From Sphingomonas aracearum (GTDB taxonomy: Bacteria; Pseudomonadota; Alphaproteobacteria; Sphingomonadales; Sphingomonadaceae), in contig NZ_QQNB01000003.1 of NCBI RefSeq assembly GCF_003345355.1, forward strand, positions 62,001-126,000: a stretch of DNA of 64,000 nt. The letters run 5' to 3'. This document shows positions 25,260 through 34,063 of this stretch, piece by piece. The notes beneath the pieces are model-generated. The model did no database searches. It saw nothing but the letters and a program-made list of their open reading frames with translations, and was not told the DNA's origin. The translations under genes and the position numbers were made by a program. The first letter of the stretch is position 1. Each line of letters starts with the position of its first letter.

Positions 25260-26315
25260 ATGAAGAATGGCTCTGCCCGACCTGTGAACAACGCGACGAA
25301 GCCGCTTCTGTCGGTGCTCGGCGGGGCAAAGCCCGCGGTGCCGCCGGTGTGGCTCATGCGGCAGGCGGGGCGCTATCTGCCGGAATATCGCGCGCTGCGG
25401 GCGGAAAAGGGCGGCTTTCTCGCGCTGGCGACCGATCCGGTGGCGGCGGCGGAGGTCACGCTCCAGCCGATCCGGCGGTTCGGCTTCGACGGGGCGATCC
25501 TGTTCTCCGACATCCTGATGGTGCCCTGGGCGCTGGGACAGGATCTCAGCTTCGGCGCGGGCGAGGGGCCGCGTCTGGCCCCTCCGCTGGTCGATGCCGC
25601 GCTGGCGAGCCTCCAGCAGGCTCCTGAGCGGCTCCAGCCGGTGTACGAGACGGTGCGGCAGGTCGCAGGTGCCCTGCCGTCGCAGACAACCTTTCTGGGC
25701 TTTGCTGGGAGCCCCTGGACGGTGGCGACGTACATGGTGGCCGGGCAGGGCAGCCGCGACCAGGGCGAGACGCGCGGATACGCCTATCGCGATCCGCAGG
25801 CTTTCGGCGAGATCGTCGCGGCGATCGAGGCGATGACGGTGGATTATCTCTCGGCGCAGATCGCAGCGGGCGTGGAAGCGGTGCAGCTGTTCGACAGCTG
25901 GGCCGGCAGCCTTTCCCCAGCGCAATTCGAGCAGTGGGTGATCGCGCCCAATGCGCGGATCGTGGCGGCGCTGAAGGCGCGGCATCCCGATGCCCCGGTG
26001 ATCGGCTTTCCCAAAGGCGCGGGCGGGAAGCTGCCTGCCTATGCCCGCGAAACCGGGGTGGACGCGGTCGGCCTGGACGAGACGGTGGACCCGGCCTGGG
26101 CGGATGCGGTGCTGCCCTCCGGCATGCCGGTGCAGGGCAATCTCGACCCGCTGGCGCTGATGGCGGGCGGCGCGGCGCTGGACAACGGCATCGACAGGGT
26201 GCTTGCCGCCTTTGCCGAGCGGCCGCATATCTTCAACCTGGGGCACGGCATCGGCCAGCATACGCCCATCGCGCATGTCGAGCAGCTGCTGCGGCGCGTG
26301 CGGGGCCAGGATTGA
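25260..26315 (+). CDS. hemE: Uroporphyrinogen decarboxylase
   Basis: 351 residues: WLMRQAGRYLPEYRALRAEKG (substrate-binding arginines), ILFSDILMVPWALG with the catalytic aspartate, FLGFAGSPWTVATYMVAG and LFDSWAGSLSP, ending FNLGHGIGQHTPIAHVEQL. It decarboxylates uroporphyrinogen III to coproporphyrinogen III in haem synthesis. Its start codon adjoins the AT-rich edge of the probable oriC, so its promoter lies inside the origin, as in Caulobacter. Confidence 0.96.
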   Translation: MKNGSARPVNNATKPLLSVLGGAKPAVPPVWLMRQAGRYLPEYRALRAEKGGFLALATDPVAAAEVTLQPIRRFGFDGAILFSDILMVPWALGQDLSFGAGEGPRLAPPLVDAALASLQQAPERLQPVYETVRQVAGALPSQTTFLGFAGSPWTVATYMVAGQGSRDQGETRGYAYRDPQAFGEIVAAIEAMTVDYLSAQIAAGVEAVQLFDSWAGSLSPAQFEQWVIAPNARIVAALKARHPDAPVIGFPKGAGGKLPAYARETGVDAVGLDETVDPAWADAVLPSGMPVQGNLDPLALMAGGAALDNGIDRVLAAFAERPHIFNLGHGIGQHTPIAHVEQLLRRVRGQD

Positions 26316-26327
26316 GGTCGTACGGTG

Positions 26328-26777
26328 ATGTGGGAGAAGATGCAGGTGGCCTATCTCTGGTTCAAGGCGGCGCATCTGATCTTCGTCATCTTCTGGATGG
26401 CGGGGCTGTTCATGCTGCCCCGTTATCTAGTCTACCACCAGGAAGCGCTTGCCGCGGGACGCGCTGACGAGGCCGCCGAATGGGTGAGCCGCGAGACGAA
26501 GCTGCGGCACATCATCCTGACGCCCGCCATGGTCCTGGTGTGGCTCCTTGGCCTGCTGATCGCCACCCTGGGCCAGCATTGGGGCGAGGGATGGCTGCAC
26601 GCCAAGCTGGTGCTGGTGCTGGTGCTCAGCGGCTATCACGGCTGGGCGGTGGGCTATGCCAGGAAGCTCGCCGCCGGAAAGCCGACGCTGACCGGACGGC
26701 GGCTGCGCATGATCAACGAGGTGCCGGCAATCGGGCTGGCGCTGATCGTGATCCTGGTGATCGTGCGGCCGTTCTAG
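26328..26777 (+). CDS. hemJ: Protoporphyrinogen IX oxidase HemJ (CopD/UPF0093 family)
   Basis: 149 residues with four predicted membrane helices. The conserved AYLWFKAAHLIFVIFWMAGLFMLPR contains the essential histidine; ETKLRHIILTPAM, LHAKLVLVLVLSGYHGW and RMINEVP follow. HemJ is the quinone-dependent protoporphyrinogen oxidase of most alphaproteobacteria. It lies 12 bp after hemE, so two haem-synthesis genes are co-expressed. The ATG at 26328 was preferred over GTG 26325 because the family begins MWE. Confidence 0.92.
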   Translation: MWEKMQVAYLWFKAAHLIFVIFWMAGLFMLPRYLVYHQEALAAGRADEAAEWVSRETKLRHIILTPAMVLVWLLGLLIATLGQHWGEGWLHAKLVLVLVLSGYHGWAVGYARKLAAGKPTLTGRRLRMINEVPAIGLALIVILVIVRPF

Positions 26778-26787
26778 CCTTGCCCCC

Positions 26788-26807
26788 GCTCCTTTGAGGA
26801 AGGGAGC
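26788..26807 (+). terminator. Hairpin downstream of hemEJ
   Basis: GCTCCTTT (26788-26795) pairs with AAGGGAGC (26800-26807), one G-U pair, GAGG loop, 11 bp after the hemJ stop. It lacks a U-run. It probably separates the haem genes from rho. Confidence 0.5.
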
Positions 26808-26827
26808 GCCAGAGGTGCGACGGGCGC

Positions 26828-26856
26828 TTGACTTGCCTCCGGCCGCACCCTAGCTC
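26828..26856 (+). promoter_or_regulatory. Candidate rho promoter
   Basis: TTGACT (26828-26833), a 17-bp spacer and TAGCTC (26851-26856). It would give a leader of about 110 nt before the rho start, long enough for the Rho-dependent autogenous attenuation known for rho in other bacteria. The layout matches the candidate upstream of the L36 gene. Confidence 0.45.
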
Positions 26857-26973
26857 CCTTGCGTGTCGGCAGCGGGTTCTCCGCGGCCACGACCCCTCCC
26901 TCCAGCACTTGTCGCGACGTCCATCCGCAGACGATTTGCTATCTCCCCCGCCTTTCAGCGCCCGGACTCCTCC

Positions 26974-28230
26974 ATGCACCTCAAAGAACTCAAGAAAACC
27001 TCCCCGGCAGACCTCGTCGCCATGGCGGAGGAGCTCGGCGTCGAAAGCGCCTCCACGCTGCGCAAGCAGGACCTGCTGTTCGCCATCCTCAAGGCACAGG
27101 CCGAGCAGGGCGACCAGATCATGGGCGAGGGCACGATCGAGGTGCTGCCGGACGGCTTCGGCTTCCTGCGCAGCCCCGAGGCCAATTATCTCGCCGGCCC
27201 CGACGACATCTATGTTTCGCCCAACCAGGTCCGCAAGTTCGGCCTGCGCACCGGTGACACGGTGGAAGGCGAGATCCGCGAGCCCAAGGACGGTGAGCGC
27301 TATTTCGCGCTGACCAAGCTCATCTCGGTCAATTTCGACGATCCTTCCGCCGTCCGCCACCGTGTCAATTTCGACAACCTGACGCCGCTCTATCCCGAGC
27401 AGAAGCTGACGCTGGACCCGTACGATCCGACGCAGAAGGACAAGTCGGCGCGCGTGATCGACATCGTCTCGCCGCAGGGCAAGGGCCAGCGCACGTTGAT
27501 CGTCGCGCCGCCGCGCGTCGGCAAGACGGTGATGCTGCAGAACATCGCCAAGGCGATCACCGACAATCATCCCGAGGTGTTCCTCCTCGTCCTGCTGATC
27601 GACGAGCGGCCGGAGGAAGTGACCGACATGCAGCGCTCGGTGAAGGGCGAGGTCGTCTCCTCCACCTTCGACGAGCCGGCGACCCGGCACGTGCAGGTCG
27701 CCGAGATGGTGATCGAGAAGGCCAAGCGCCTGGTGGAGCACAAGAAGGACGTGGTGATCCTGCTCGACTCGATCACCCGCCTGGGCCGTGCCTACAACAC
27801 GGTGGTACCGTCGTCGGGCAAGGTGCTGACCGGTGGTGTCGACGCCAACGCGCTGCAGCGTCCGAAGCGCTTCTTCGGTGCGGCGCGCAACATCGAGGAG
27901 GGCGGCTCGCTGTCGATCATCGCGACCGCGCTGATCGATACCGGCAGCCGCATGGACGAAGTGATCTTCGAAGAGTTCAAGGGCACCGGCAATTCCGAGA
28001 TCGTGCTGGATCGCAAGGTGGCGGACAAGCGCATCTTCCCGGCGCTGGACGTGGGCAAGAGCGGCACCCGCAAGGAGGAGCTGCTGGTGGACAAGTCCAA
28101 GCTGTCGAAGATGTGGGTGCTGCGTCGCATCCTGATGCAGATGGGCACGATCGACGCGATGGAGTTCCTGCTCGACAAGATGAAGGACTCCAAGACCAAC
28201 GAGGATTTCTTCGACAGCATGAACCAGTAG
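26974..28230 (+). CDS. rho: Transcription termination factor Rho
   Basis: 418 residues: an N-terminal helical domain ([22 protein letters not shown]), the cold-shock RNA-binding domain ([40 protein letters not shown]) and the RecA-type ATPase with Walker [12 protein letters not shown], Walker [17 protein letters not shown] and the Q/R-loop region [13 protein letters not shown]. It is full-length and without insertions. The ATG at 26974 is the conserved start; an upstream in-frame extension is unlike the family. Confidence 0.97.
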   Translation: MHLKELKKTSPADLVAMAEELGVESASTLRKQDLLFAILKAQAEQGDQIMGEGTIEVLPDGFGFLRSPEANYLAGPDDIYVSPNQVRKFGLRTGDTVEGEIREPKDGERYFALTKLISVNFDDPSAVRHRVNFDNLTPLYPEQKLTLDPYDPTQKDKSARVIDIVSPQGKGQRTLIVAPPRVGKTVMLQNIAKAITDNHPEVFLLVLLIDERPEEVTDMQRSVKGEVVSSTFDEPATRHVQVAEMVIEKAKRLVEHKKDVVILLDSITRLGRAYNTVVPSSGKVLTGGVDANALQRPKRFFGAARNIEEGGSLSIIATALIDTGSRMDEVIFEEFKGTGNSEIVLDRKVADKRIFPALDVGKSGTRKEELLVDKSKLSKMWVLRRILMQMGTIDAMEFLLDKMKDSKTNEDFFDSMNQ

Positions 28231-28234
28231 CCGA

Positions 28235-28267
28235 ATGCGGCCTGCCGCAAGCTGCGGCAGGCCGCAT
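28235..28267 (+). terminator. 15-bp perfect hairpin after rho
   Basis: ATGCGGCCTGCCGCA (28235-28249) is perfectly complementary to 28253-28267 with a 3-nt loop, starting 4 bp after the rho stop. No T-run follows. It is a very stable structure that could protect the 3' end or terminate transcription. Confidence 0.6.
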
Positions 28268-28299
28268 CGGGTCGGCCGGCGCAAAGCGACCGACGTGAT

Positions 28300-28325
28300 G
28301 GGCGTGAGGCTTCTGCCTCGCGCCC
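28300..28325 (+). terminator. Second hairpin between rho and the TerC gene
   Basis: GGGCGTGAGGC (28300-28310) pairs with GCCTCGCGCCC (28315-28325), one G-U pair, TTCT loop, followed by TTCTC. It looks like an intrinsic terminator with a weak U-tract, making a tandem pair with 28235-28267. No yybP-ykoY riboswitch core was recognisable here although the next gene is a TerC protein. Confidence 0.55.
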
Positions 28326-28432
28326 TTCTCGCATCCGCTCCGCCCGCAACGCTTCGTTACAAGCGCAATAGGCAGCTTTCGGACCCATCGTCCGTCTTGG
28401 AGGTTTCCGCAGGGCCTGCGACCTTCTAAGCG

Positions 28433-29170
28433 ATGTTCATGCTCTCGACCCTTCTCGCCGCCGCTGCCGCCGCCCCGCAGGGCCCCGGCTCGCTTGCCGA
28501 TATCTGGCACCACATCGTCGCGGACTTTTCCAACCTGTCCGATCCTGCCGCGCTGGCGGCGTTCGGTTCGGTGCTGATGATCGATCTGGTGCTAGCGGGC
28601 GACAATGCCATCGTGGTGGGCGCGCTGGCGGCTGGTCTGCCCGCGGATCAACGCAAGAAGGTGATCCTGATCGGCATCGGCGCGGCGCTGGTGCTGCGCA
28701 TCCTGTTCGCGCTGGCGGTTACCTGGCTGATGGGCATCGTCGGGCTGATCTTCGCCGGCGGGTTGCTGCTGCTGTGGGTAAGCTGGAAATTCTGGCGCGA
28801 GATCCGGGCGGGCGGGCACAATGCCGGCTCGGAGGATATCGTCGGGGACGAGCAATCCGGATTGAAGCCGGCGCGCAGCTTTGCCAGCGCGGCCTGGGCG
28901 GTTGCCGTGGCGGACGTATCGATGAGCCTCGACAACGTGCTGGCGGTGGCGGGCGCCGCGCGCGAGCATCCGGGCATCCTGGTGATCGGCCTTCTGCTGT
29001 CGGTCGCGCTGATGGGCCTGGCGGCGAACCTGATCGCGCGGATCATCGATCGCTATCGCTGGATCGCCTATGTCGGGCTGGCCGTGATTGTCTTTGTCGC
29101 CGGCAAGATGATCTACGAGGGTTGGGTGGGCTCCGAAGGGACGCAGGGCCTCGCCAGCCTGTTCGGCTGA
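28433..29170 (+). CDS. TerC family integral membrane protein (YjbE-like)
   Basis: 245 residues, about seven membrane helices. The two TerC signature motifs are present: MIDLVLAGDNAIVVGALAAGLP and VADVSMSLDNVLAVAGAA, each with acidic residues in a helix. Members are implicated in metal (manganese) efflux and metal loading of exported enzymes. A periplasmic-looking N-terminus (ALAAAAAAPQGPGS) precedes helix 1. It is probably transcribed alone. Confidence 0.9.
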   Translation: MFMLSTLLAAAAAAPQGPGSLADIWHHIVADFSNLSDPAALAAFGSVLMIDLVLAGDNAIVVGALAAGLPADQRKKVILIGIGAALVLRILFALAVTWLMGIVGLIFAGGLLLLWVSWKFWREIRAGGHNAGSEDIVGDEQSGLKPARSFASAAWAVAVADVSMSLDNVLAVAGAAREHPGILVIGLLLSVALMGLAANLIARIIDRYRWIAYVGLAVIVFVAGKMIYEGWVGSEGTQGLASLFG

Positions 29171-29217
29171 GAGGCGGAGGGCCGCGCCACAGGCGTGCGG
29201 CCCTCGCCGGCTGCACC

Positions 29218-29919
29218 CTAGCCGAGATGTTCGGCGAAGAAGGCGGCGGTGCGGCTGTCCGCCAGTTGCGCGCTTTCTTCCGAGCGACGCTGCCCGAACT
29301 CGGTGGCGAAGCCGTGATCCTCGCCGGGATAATCGTACAGCGTGACCTTCGGATGGTCGTCCAGGCCCGCGTGCATCCGGGCCTGCGCGGCCTTGTCGAC
29401 GAAGTGATCCTCCTCCGGAATGTGGAGCAGCAGCGGATTGGCGATGGCATGCTTCTCGTCCAGCAGCCCGTCGATCCCGACCCCGTAATAGCCGACGGTT
29501 GCGTCGGCATCGGTGCGGGCAGCCGTCATGTACGCCAGTCGGCCACCCAGGCAGTAGCCGACCACGCCGACCTTGCCGCCACTCGGCAGCGCGCCACGGG
29601 CAAAGCGGATCGTCGCCTCGACATCGGCGATGCCGAGCTGCTGGTCGAACGGCTCGATCATCGACAGCCCCTTCTGGAACTGCTCGGGGATGTCTGGATC
29701 AAGATCGAGGCCCGGCTCGATGCGCCAGAACAGATCGGGCGCCAGGGCCAGATAGCCTTTTTCCGCCCATTGATCGCAGCGGCGGCGGATGCCCGAATTT
29801 ACGCCGAACACCTCCTGGATGACGATGATCGCGGCCTTGGGCGTGCCGGCAGGGTCGGCCCGATAGGCGGAAAAGTGGCCGCTTCCGTCCAAGGCGGGAA
29901 TGTCGATCGTCGCGGTCAT
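29218..29919 (-). CDS. Dienelactone hydrolase family protein
   Basis: 233 residues with an alpha/beta-hydrolase fold: AIIVIQEVFGVN (family glutamate), nucleophile Cys in VGVVGYCLGGRLA, and EDHGFATEF with the catalytic His. The cysteine nucleophile in GxCxGG is diagnostic of dienelactone hydrolases, which open lactones from chlorocatechol breakdown. Many relatives have other ester substrates, and no catechol genes are nearby. ATG 29919 follows an AGGAGAC ribosome site; the longer frame is not conserved. Confidence 0.88.
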   Translation of the reverse strand: MTATIDIPALDGSGHFSAYRADPAGTPKAAIIVIQEVFGVNSGIRRRCDQWAEKGYLALAPDLFWRIEPGLDLDPDIPEQFQKGLSMIEPFDQQLGIADVEATIRFARGALPSGGKVGVVGYCLGGRLAYMTAARTDADATVGYYGVGIDGLLDEKHAIANPLLLHIPEEDHFVDKAAQARMHAGLDDHPKVTLYDYPGEDHGFATEFGQRRSEESAQLADSRTAAFFAEHLG

Positions 29920-30056
29920 CGGCGTCTCCTTTGCGCTGGCCCCTTGCACGGATCGCGGCAGCGGGGCCGGCGTTGTCAGCCGGGCCGCAGCAAGGGCATA
30001 AGGGGCAAAACGCGCTATGCCTTTCCGGCCGGCGCCGCTCAAGCTGGAGATGCCCG

Positions 30057-30293
30057 GTGAAGATCAATGTCGAATTCGACTGCACCCCGGAGGAAGCGCG
30101 CCGGGTGGTGGGGCTCCCCGATCTCACCCCGCTGCACGACAAGTATATCTCGACCATGATGAACGCGATGGACGGAAAGGCCGCGCCGGAGATGATCGAA
30201 CAGATGATGAAGACCTGGGGTCCGATGGGTGAGGCAGGCTTTGCCATGTTCCGCAAATTGTTCGAGGCGGGTACCTCCAAGACGGGCGGCTGA
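30057..30293 (+). CDS. DUF6489 family small protein
   Basis: 78 residues starting at GTG 30057 (VKINVEFDCTPEEARRVVGLPDLTPLHDKY), preceded by a GGAG ribosome site. It has two predicted amphipathic helices with many methionines (MMNAMDGKAAPEMIEQMMKTWGPMGEAGFAMF). It resembles a conserved alphaproteobacterial family of unknown function. The next start (mnmE) lies 7 bp after the stop, so the two are probably co-expressed. Confidence 0.75.
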   Translation: MKINVEFDCTPEEARRVVGLPDLTPLHDKYISTMMNAMDGKAAPEMIEQMMKTWGPMGEAGFAMFRKLFEAGTSKTGG

Positions 30294-30300
30294 GGCGGGC

Positions 30301-31581
30301 GTGAGCGACACGATCTACGCCGTCTCGAGCGGGCAGCCGCCGGCGGCCATCGCCGTTATCCGGATCAGCGGCCGGCAGGCGATCGTGGCGGCGGCGGCGC
30401 TGTGCGGCGATCTCCCCGCGCCGCGCCGCGCGGGCGTGCGGGTACTACGCCGCGCCGACGGCGCGCCTCTGGACGAAGCGCTCGTGCTGCTGTTCCCGGG
30501 GCCACGTACCGCCACCGGCGAGGATCTGGTCGAGTTGCAGGTGCATGGCGGCCGCGCGGTGATCGCGGCGGTGCTGTCCGCACTGGGCGAGCAGCCGGGA
30601 TTGCGTCAGGCGAATGCCGGGGAATTCACCAGGCGTGCCCTGCTCAATGGCCGGCTCGACCTGACCCAGGCCGAAGGGCTGGGCGATCTGCTGATGGCGG
30701 AGACGGAGGCGCAGCGCCGGGCTGCGCAACAGGCGAGCGAAGGCGGGGTGCGCCGCCAGGTCGAGGCCTGGGGGGAAAGACTGCTCGCCCTTTCGGGACA
30801 AGTCGAAGCATTGATCGACCATTCCGACGAAGGCGATGTCGATGCGCATGCGTTGCAGCCGGTACGGGAGGCGATCCGGGCGCTCGCGAGCGAACTGGGG
30901 CAAGCTGCTGCGCAACCACCGGTCGAAGGCCTGCGCGACGGCGTGCGCGTGGTGCTGGCCGGGCCGCCGAATGCAGGCAAGTCGAGCCTGCTCAACGCAT
31001 TGATCGGCCGCGAGGCGGCGATCGTCTCGGCACAACCGGGTACTACCCGTGACCGGATCGAAGCGGGTGTGGTACGGGCCGGCACTGCCTGGCTGCTGAC
31101 GGATACCGCCGGCCTGCGCGCGGAAACGGCCGATCCCATCGAGGCGCAAGGCGTGGTTCTGGCGGATGCCGCGATGCGCGCTGCTGATCTGGTGATATGG
31201 TTGGGCGACGATCCACCTCCAGTGAAGGCGCTGTGGGTACACGCGCGCGCCGATATGCCGGAGCGCACGATCACTCCGGTCGGCCCCGACCTGGCGGTGT
31301 CCGCGCGGAACGGGACCGGGCTCGAGGCGTTATGGGGGGAACTCGAGGGACGCGCACATGCGCTGACCCCGGCATTGGACCGGCCTGCCTTCAATCAGCG
31401 ACAACGCGATCTTCTCCACTCGGCGGTGGACGCGATTGCCCGTGCCGGTGACACGAGCGACATCCTGATCGTCGCGGAAGAGCTGCGTGTGGGCCGCTTG
31501 GCCTTTGATCGGATTACCGGACGGGCAGATGTCGAGGCCGTATTGGACGCGCTGTTCGGTCAGTTCTGCATCGGCAAATAA
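30301..31581 (+). CDS. mnmE: tRNA uridine-5-carboxymethylaminomethyl(34) synthesis GTPase MnmE
   Basis: 426 residues from GTG 30301. The N-terminal THF-binding domain has DTIYAVSSGQPPAAIAVIRISG and GEFTRRALLNGRLDLTQAEG. The G domain has GPPNAGKSSLLNAL, the switch AQPGTTRD and DTAGLR. The C-terminal tail ends FCIGK, with the catalytic cysteine of the MnmE family. With MnmG it modifies the wobble uridine of several tRNAs. It is the first of the mnmE-mnmG-rsmG-parA-parB cluster. Confidence 0.96.
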   Translation: MSDTIYAVSSGQPPAAIAVIRISGRQAIVAAAALCGDLPAPRRAGVRVLRRADGAPLDEALVLLFPGPRTATGEDLVELQVHGGRAVIAAVLSALGEQPGLRQANAGEFTRRALLNGRLDLTQAEGLGDLLMAETEAQRRAAQQASEGGVRRQVEAWGERLLALSGQVEALIDHSDEGDVDAHALQPVREAIRALASELGQAAAQPPVEGLRDGVRVVLAGPPNAGKSSLLNALIGREAAIVSAQPGTTRDRIEAGVVRAGTAWLLTDTAGLRAETADPIEAQGVVLADAAMRAADLVIWLGDDPPPVKALWVHARADMPERTITPVGPDLAVSARNGTGLEALWGELEGRAHALTPALDRPAFNQRQRDLLHSAVDAIARAGDTSDILIVAEELRVGRLAFDRITGRADVEAVLDALFGQFCIGK

Positions 31582-31585
31582 CTGC

Positions 31586-31599
31586 GTTCCACGTGGAAC
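31586..31599. other. parS centromere-like site 1
   Basis: GTTCCACGTGGAAC, a perfect 14-bp palindrome in the mnmE-mnmG gap. It matches the alphaproteobacterial parS core. The identical 16-mer CGTTCCACGTGGAACA occurs again at 33990-34005 inside rsmG. ParB (34842-35747) is the expected binding protein. Confidence 0.88.
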
Positions 31600-31637
31600 A
31601 TTTTGACCCCTGTTCGTGGAGGGCGTAGGGCGCTGGC

Positions 31638-33455
31638 ATGACGTTTGACGTAGTGGTAATCGGTGGCGGTCATGCCGGCACCGAGGCGGCCGCCGCCGCG
31701 GCTCGGCGCGGCGCGAGGACGGCGCTGGTCAGTTTCGACGCTGCTCGAATCGGAGAAATGTCGTGCAACCCGGCCATCGGCGGGGTCGGCAAGGGGCATC
31801 TTGTTCGCGAAGTAGATGCCTTCGATGGTCTGATCGGCCGCGCTGCAGATGCTGCGGCGATCCACCACCGCATGCTCAATCGCAGCAAGGGCGTTGCCGT
31901 CCATGGCCCGCGCGTGCAGGCGGATCGGGTGCTCTACAAGGCGGCGATCCAGGAATCGCTGCGCCGCCAGAACAACCTGACCGTCGTAGCCGGTGAGGCT
32001 TACGAGCTTCTGCTCCACCCCGGCAGCGTGGCAGGCGTCGTTCTGGATGACGGCACGAAACTGCGCGCAACCGCCGTCGTGCTGGCAACCGGCACCTTCC
32101 TGGGCGGGCGATTGTTCCGCGGCGAAGAGCGGCTGACCGGCGGGCGGATCGGAGAGGCGGCGTCCGTGCCGCTGGCGGCGCAGATCCGGTCGCTTGGACT
32201 GCCGATGGGTCGCCTGAAGACAGGTACGCCTCCCCGGCTGGATGGGCGGACCATCGATTGGGCCAGGCTCGAACGCCAGGAAAGCGACGTCGAGCCTTGG
32301 TTCATGTCCCCGATGACGAGGACGCGGCGCCTACCGCAACTACACTGTGCGGTGTCGCGGACGACCGCGCAGACGCACGAGATCATCCGTTCGGGGCTGG
32401 ATCGCTCGCCGCTGTTCGGGGGCGACATCCAGGGCTCCGGGCCGCGCTATTGCCCCTCGATCGAAGACAAGGTGTTCCGTTTCGCGGATCGCGACAGCCA
32501 TCAGGTGTTCCTCGAACCGGAGGGGCTGGATACGCACCTGATCTACCCGAACGGCATTTCCACGTCGCTGCCGACCGATGTTCAGGCAGCGATGATCGCG
32601 AGCATGCCGGGGCTCGAACACGCCGTCATTACCGAACCGGGCTATGCCGTCGAATATGATTATCTGGATCCGCGGGCCCTGTCTTCCCAGCTCGCACTGG
32701 CGGCGATACCCGGCCTGTTCTGCGCCGGTCAGATCAACGGAACGACAGGGTATGAAGAGGCGGCGGCGCAGGGCCTGATTGCGGGGCTGAACGCCGCTGC
32801 TCACGCCCTCGGGGTCGATGCGGTCGTTCTGGATCGGGCGTCGAGCTATCTCGGGGTGATGGTCGACGATCTCGTTCTGCAGGGTGTCACCGAGCCGTAT
32901 CGCATGCTCACCGCCCGGGCGGAGTATCGGCTTCGGCTACGCGCGGACAATGCCGAAACGCGGCTGGGGCCGATCGCGGCAGCGGCCGGGTGCCTGTCGC
33001 CGGAGCGATCCGAACACCAGGCCAGGCGCGAGCAGCAGCGACAGCAGGCCACGCGGCGCCTCGACGATCTGCAAGCGGGGCCGCCCCATCTCGGCTTGCC
33101 GGAGCGGCGAAGCGCCGCAGCGTGGCTACGGGTCGATGGCGTAACCCTCGCCGATGTCGCGCCCGATCTTCTTGGGACGGGGGATGCGGACGTCCTGGCC
33201 GAGGTGGTGGAGGACGCCCGCTACGCACCTTATTTGGAGCGGCAAGCCAGGGAGATCGCCGAGCTGCGGGAGAATGATGCGATCCGTCTGCCGGACGCCT
33301 TTAAATTCGGCGCGGTACCCGGTCTCTCCAACGAGATGATCGAGCGACTGACCCGAGCATCGCCGCAGACCCTCGGAGAAGCAGGACGCATCCGCGGCGT
33401 TACGGCGGCGGCGCTTTCCGCTATCCTGCTCCAGGCACGGCGCCTCGCGCGATGA
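31638..33455 (+). CDS. mnmG: tRNA uridine-5-carboxymethylaminomethyl(34) synthesis protein MnmG
   Basis: 605 residues: the FAD Rossmann motif [44 protein letters not shown] with the active-site cysteine, [23 protein letters not shown], and [25 protein letters not shown]. Its C-terminal helical domain contacts MnmE and tRNA. It is full-length. The stop overlaps the rsmG start (ATGA). Confidence 0.97.
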   Translation: MTFDVVVIGGGHAGTEAAAAAARRGARTALVSFDAARIGEMSCNPAIGGVGKGHLVREVDAFDGLIGRAADAAAIHHRMLNRSKGVAVHGPRVQADRVLYKAAIQESLRRQNNLTVVAGEAYELLLHPGSVAGVVLDDGTKLRATAVVLATGTFLGGRLFRGEERLTGGRIGEAASVPLAAQIRSLGLPMGRLKTGTPPRLDGRTIDWARLERQESDVEPWFMSPMTRTRRLPQLHCAVSRTTAQTHEIIRSGLDRSPLFGGDIQGSGPRYCPSIEDKVFRFADRDSHQVFLEPEGLDTHLIYPNGISTSLPTDVQAAMIASMPGLEHAVITEPGYAVEYDYLDPRALSSQLALAAIPGLFCAGQINGTTGYEEAAAQGLIAGLNAAAHALGVDAVVLDRASSYLGVMVDDLVLQGVTEPYRMLTARAEYRLRLRADNAETRLGPIAAAAGCLSPERSEHQARREQQRQQATRRLDDLQAGPPHLGLPERRSAAAWLRVDGVTLADVAPDLLGTGDADVLAEVVEDARYAPYLERQAREIAELRENDAIRLPDAFKFGAVPGLSNEMIERLTRASPQTLGEAGRIRGVTAAALSAILLQARRLAR

Positions 33456-34063
33456 CCGAAGAGGAAGCGAAGAACTGGCTGGAGGAGCATTTCGGCGTCG
33501 AAGCGGTGGCGCGGTTGGAACCCATCGTTGCCGCCGTGCTGGCGGAAAATGCCCGGCAGAACTTGATTGCCCCATCAACGGTGGATCACATCTGGGAGCG
33601 GCATGTCGTGGACTCGGCGCAGCTCATCCTCCTGACCGATCGGGATGCGCGATCCTGGCTCGATATCGGGACGGGCGCGGGTTTTCCGGGCATGATCGTG
33701 GCCGCGCTCTGTGCTATGCCCGTGACCATGGTCGAGCCCCGCCGCCGTCGCGCCGATTTCCTGGATAGCCTGTCCCGCGCCCTGCGCTTCGAGCACGCAC
33801 AGGTGCGCGCGTCGAAGATCGAGACGGTCGAGGGGCAGTTCGACATCATTTCCGCCCGGGCGGTGGCCAGCGTCGATACGTTGTTCGTGTCGGCCAGCGG
33901 TGCTGCGCATGGCGGGACACGGTGGGTACTGCCGAAGGGGCGTGCCTGGTCTGACGAACTCGACGTGGCTCGACGGTATTGGCGAGGAACGTTCCACGTG
34001 GAACAAAGTGTCACCAGTCCAGAAGCTCGCATCATCGTGGCCCAAGGGGTGTCGCGCGCATGA
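33452..34063 (+). CDS. rsmG: 16S rRNA (guanine(527)-N7)-methyltransferase RsmG
   Basis: 203 residues: an N-terminal helical part with [27 protein letters not shown] motif [31 protein letters not shown], and [10 protein letters not shown]. It methylates G527 in the 530 loop of 16S rRNA; loss confers low-level streptomycin resistance in other bacteria. Its 3' end carries the second parS palindrome, encoding residues TFHVEQ. It overlaps mnmG upstream and parA downstream by 4 bp each. Confidence 0.95.
   Translation: MTEEEAKNWLEEHFGVEAVARLEPIVAAVLAENARQNLIAPSTVDHIWERHVVDSAQLILLTDRDARSWLDIGTGAGFPGMIVAALCAMPVTMVEPRRRRADFLDSLSRALRFEHAQVRASKIETVEGQFDIISARAVASVDTLFVSASGAAHGGTRWVLPKGRAWSDELDVARRYWRGTFHVEQSVTSPEARIIVAQGVSRA
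33991..34004. other. parS centromere-like site 2 (inside rsmG)
   Basis: GTTCCACGTGGAAC again, in the coding region of rsmG about 60 bp before the parA start. It is the same 16-mer as site 1, 2405 bp away. A parS site within rsmG next to parAB is a layout seen in other alphaproteobacteria. Confidence 0.88.

Noticed and set aside
28326-28432. Possible manganese (yybP-ykoY) riboswitch before the TerC gene
   Set aside because: The conserved internal-loop sequences could not be found; only generic hairpins are visible.
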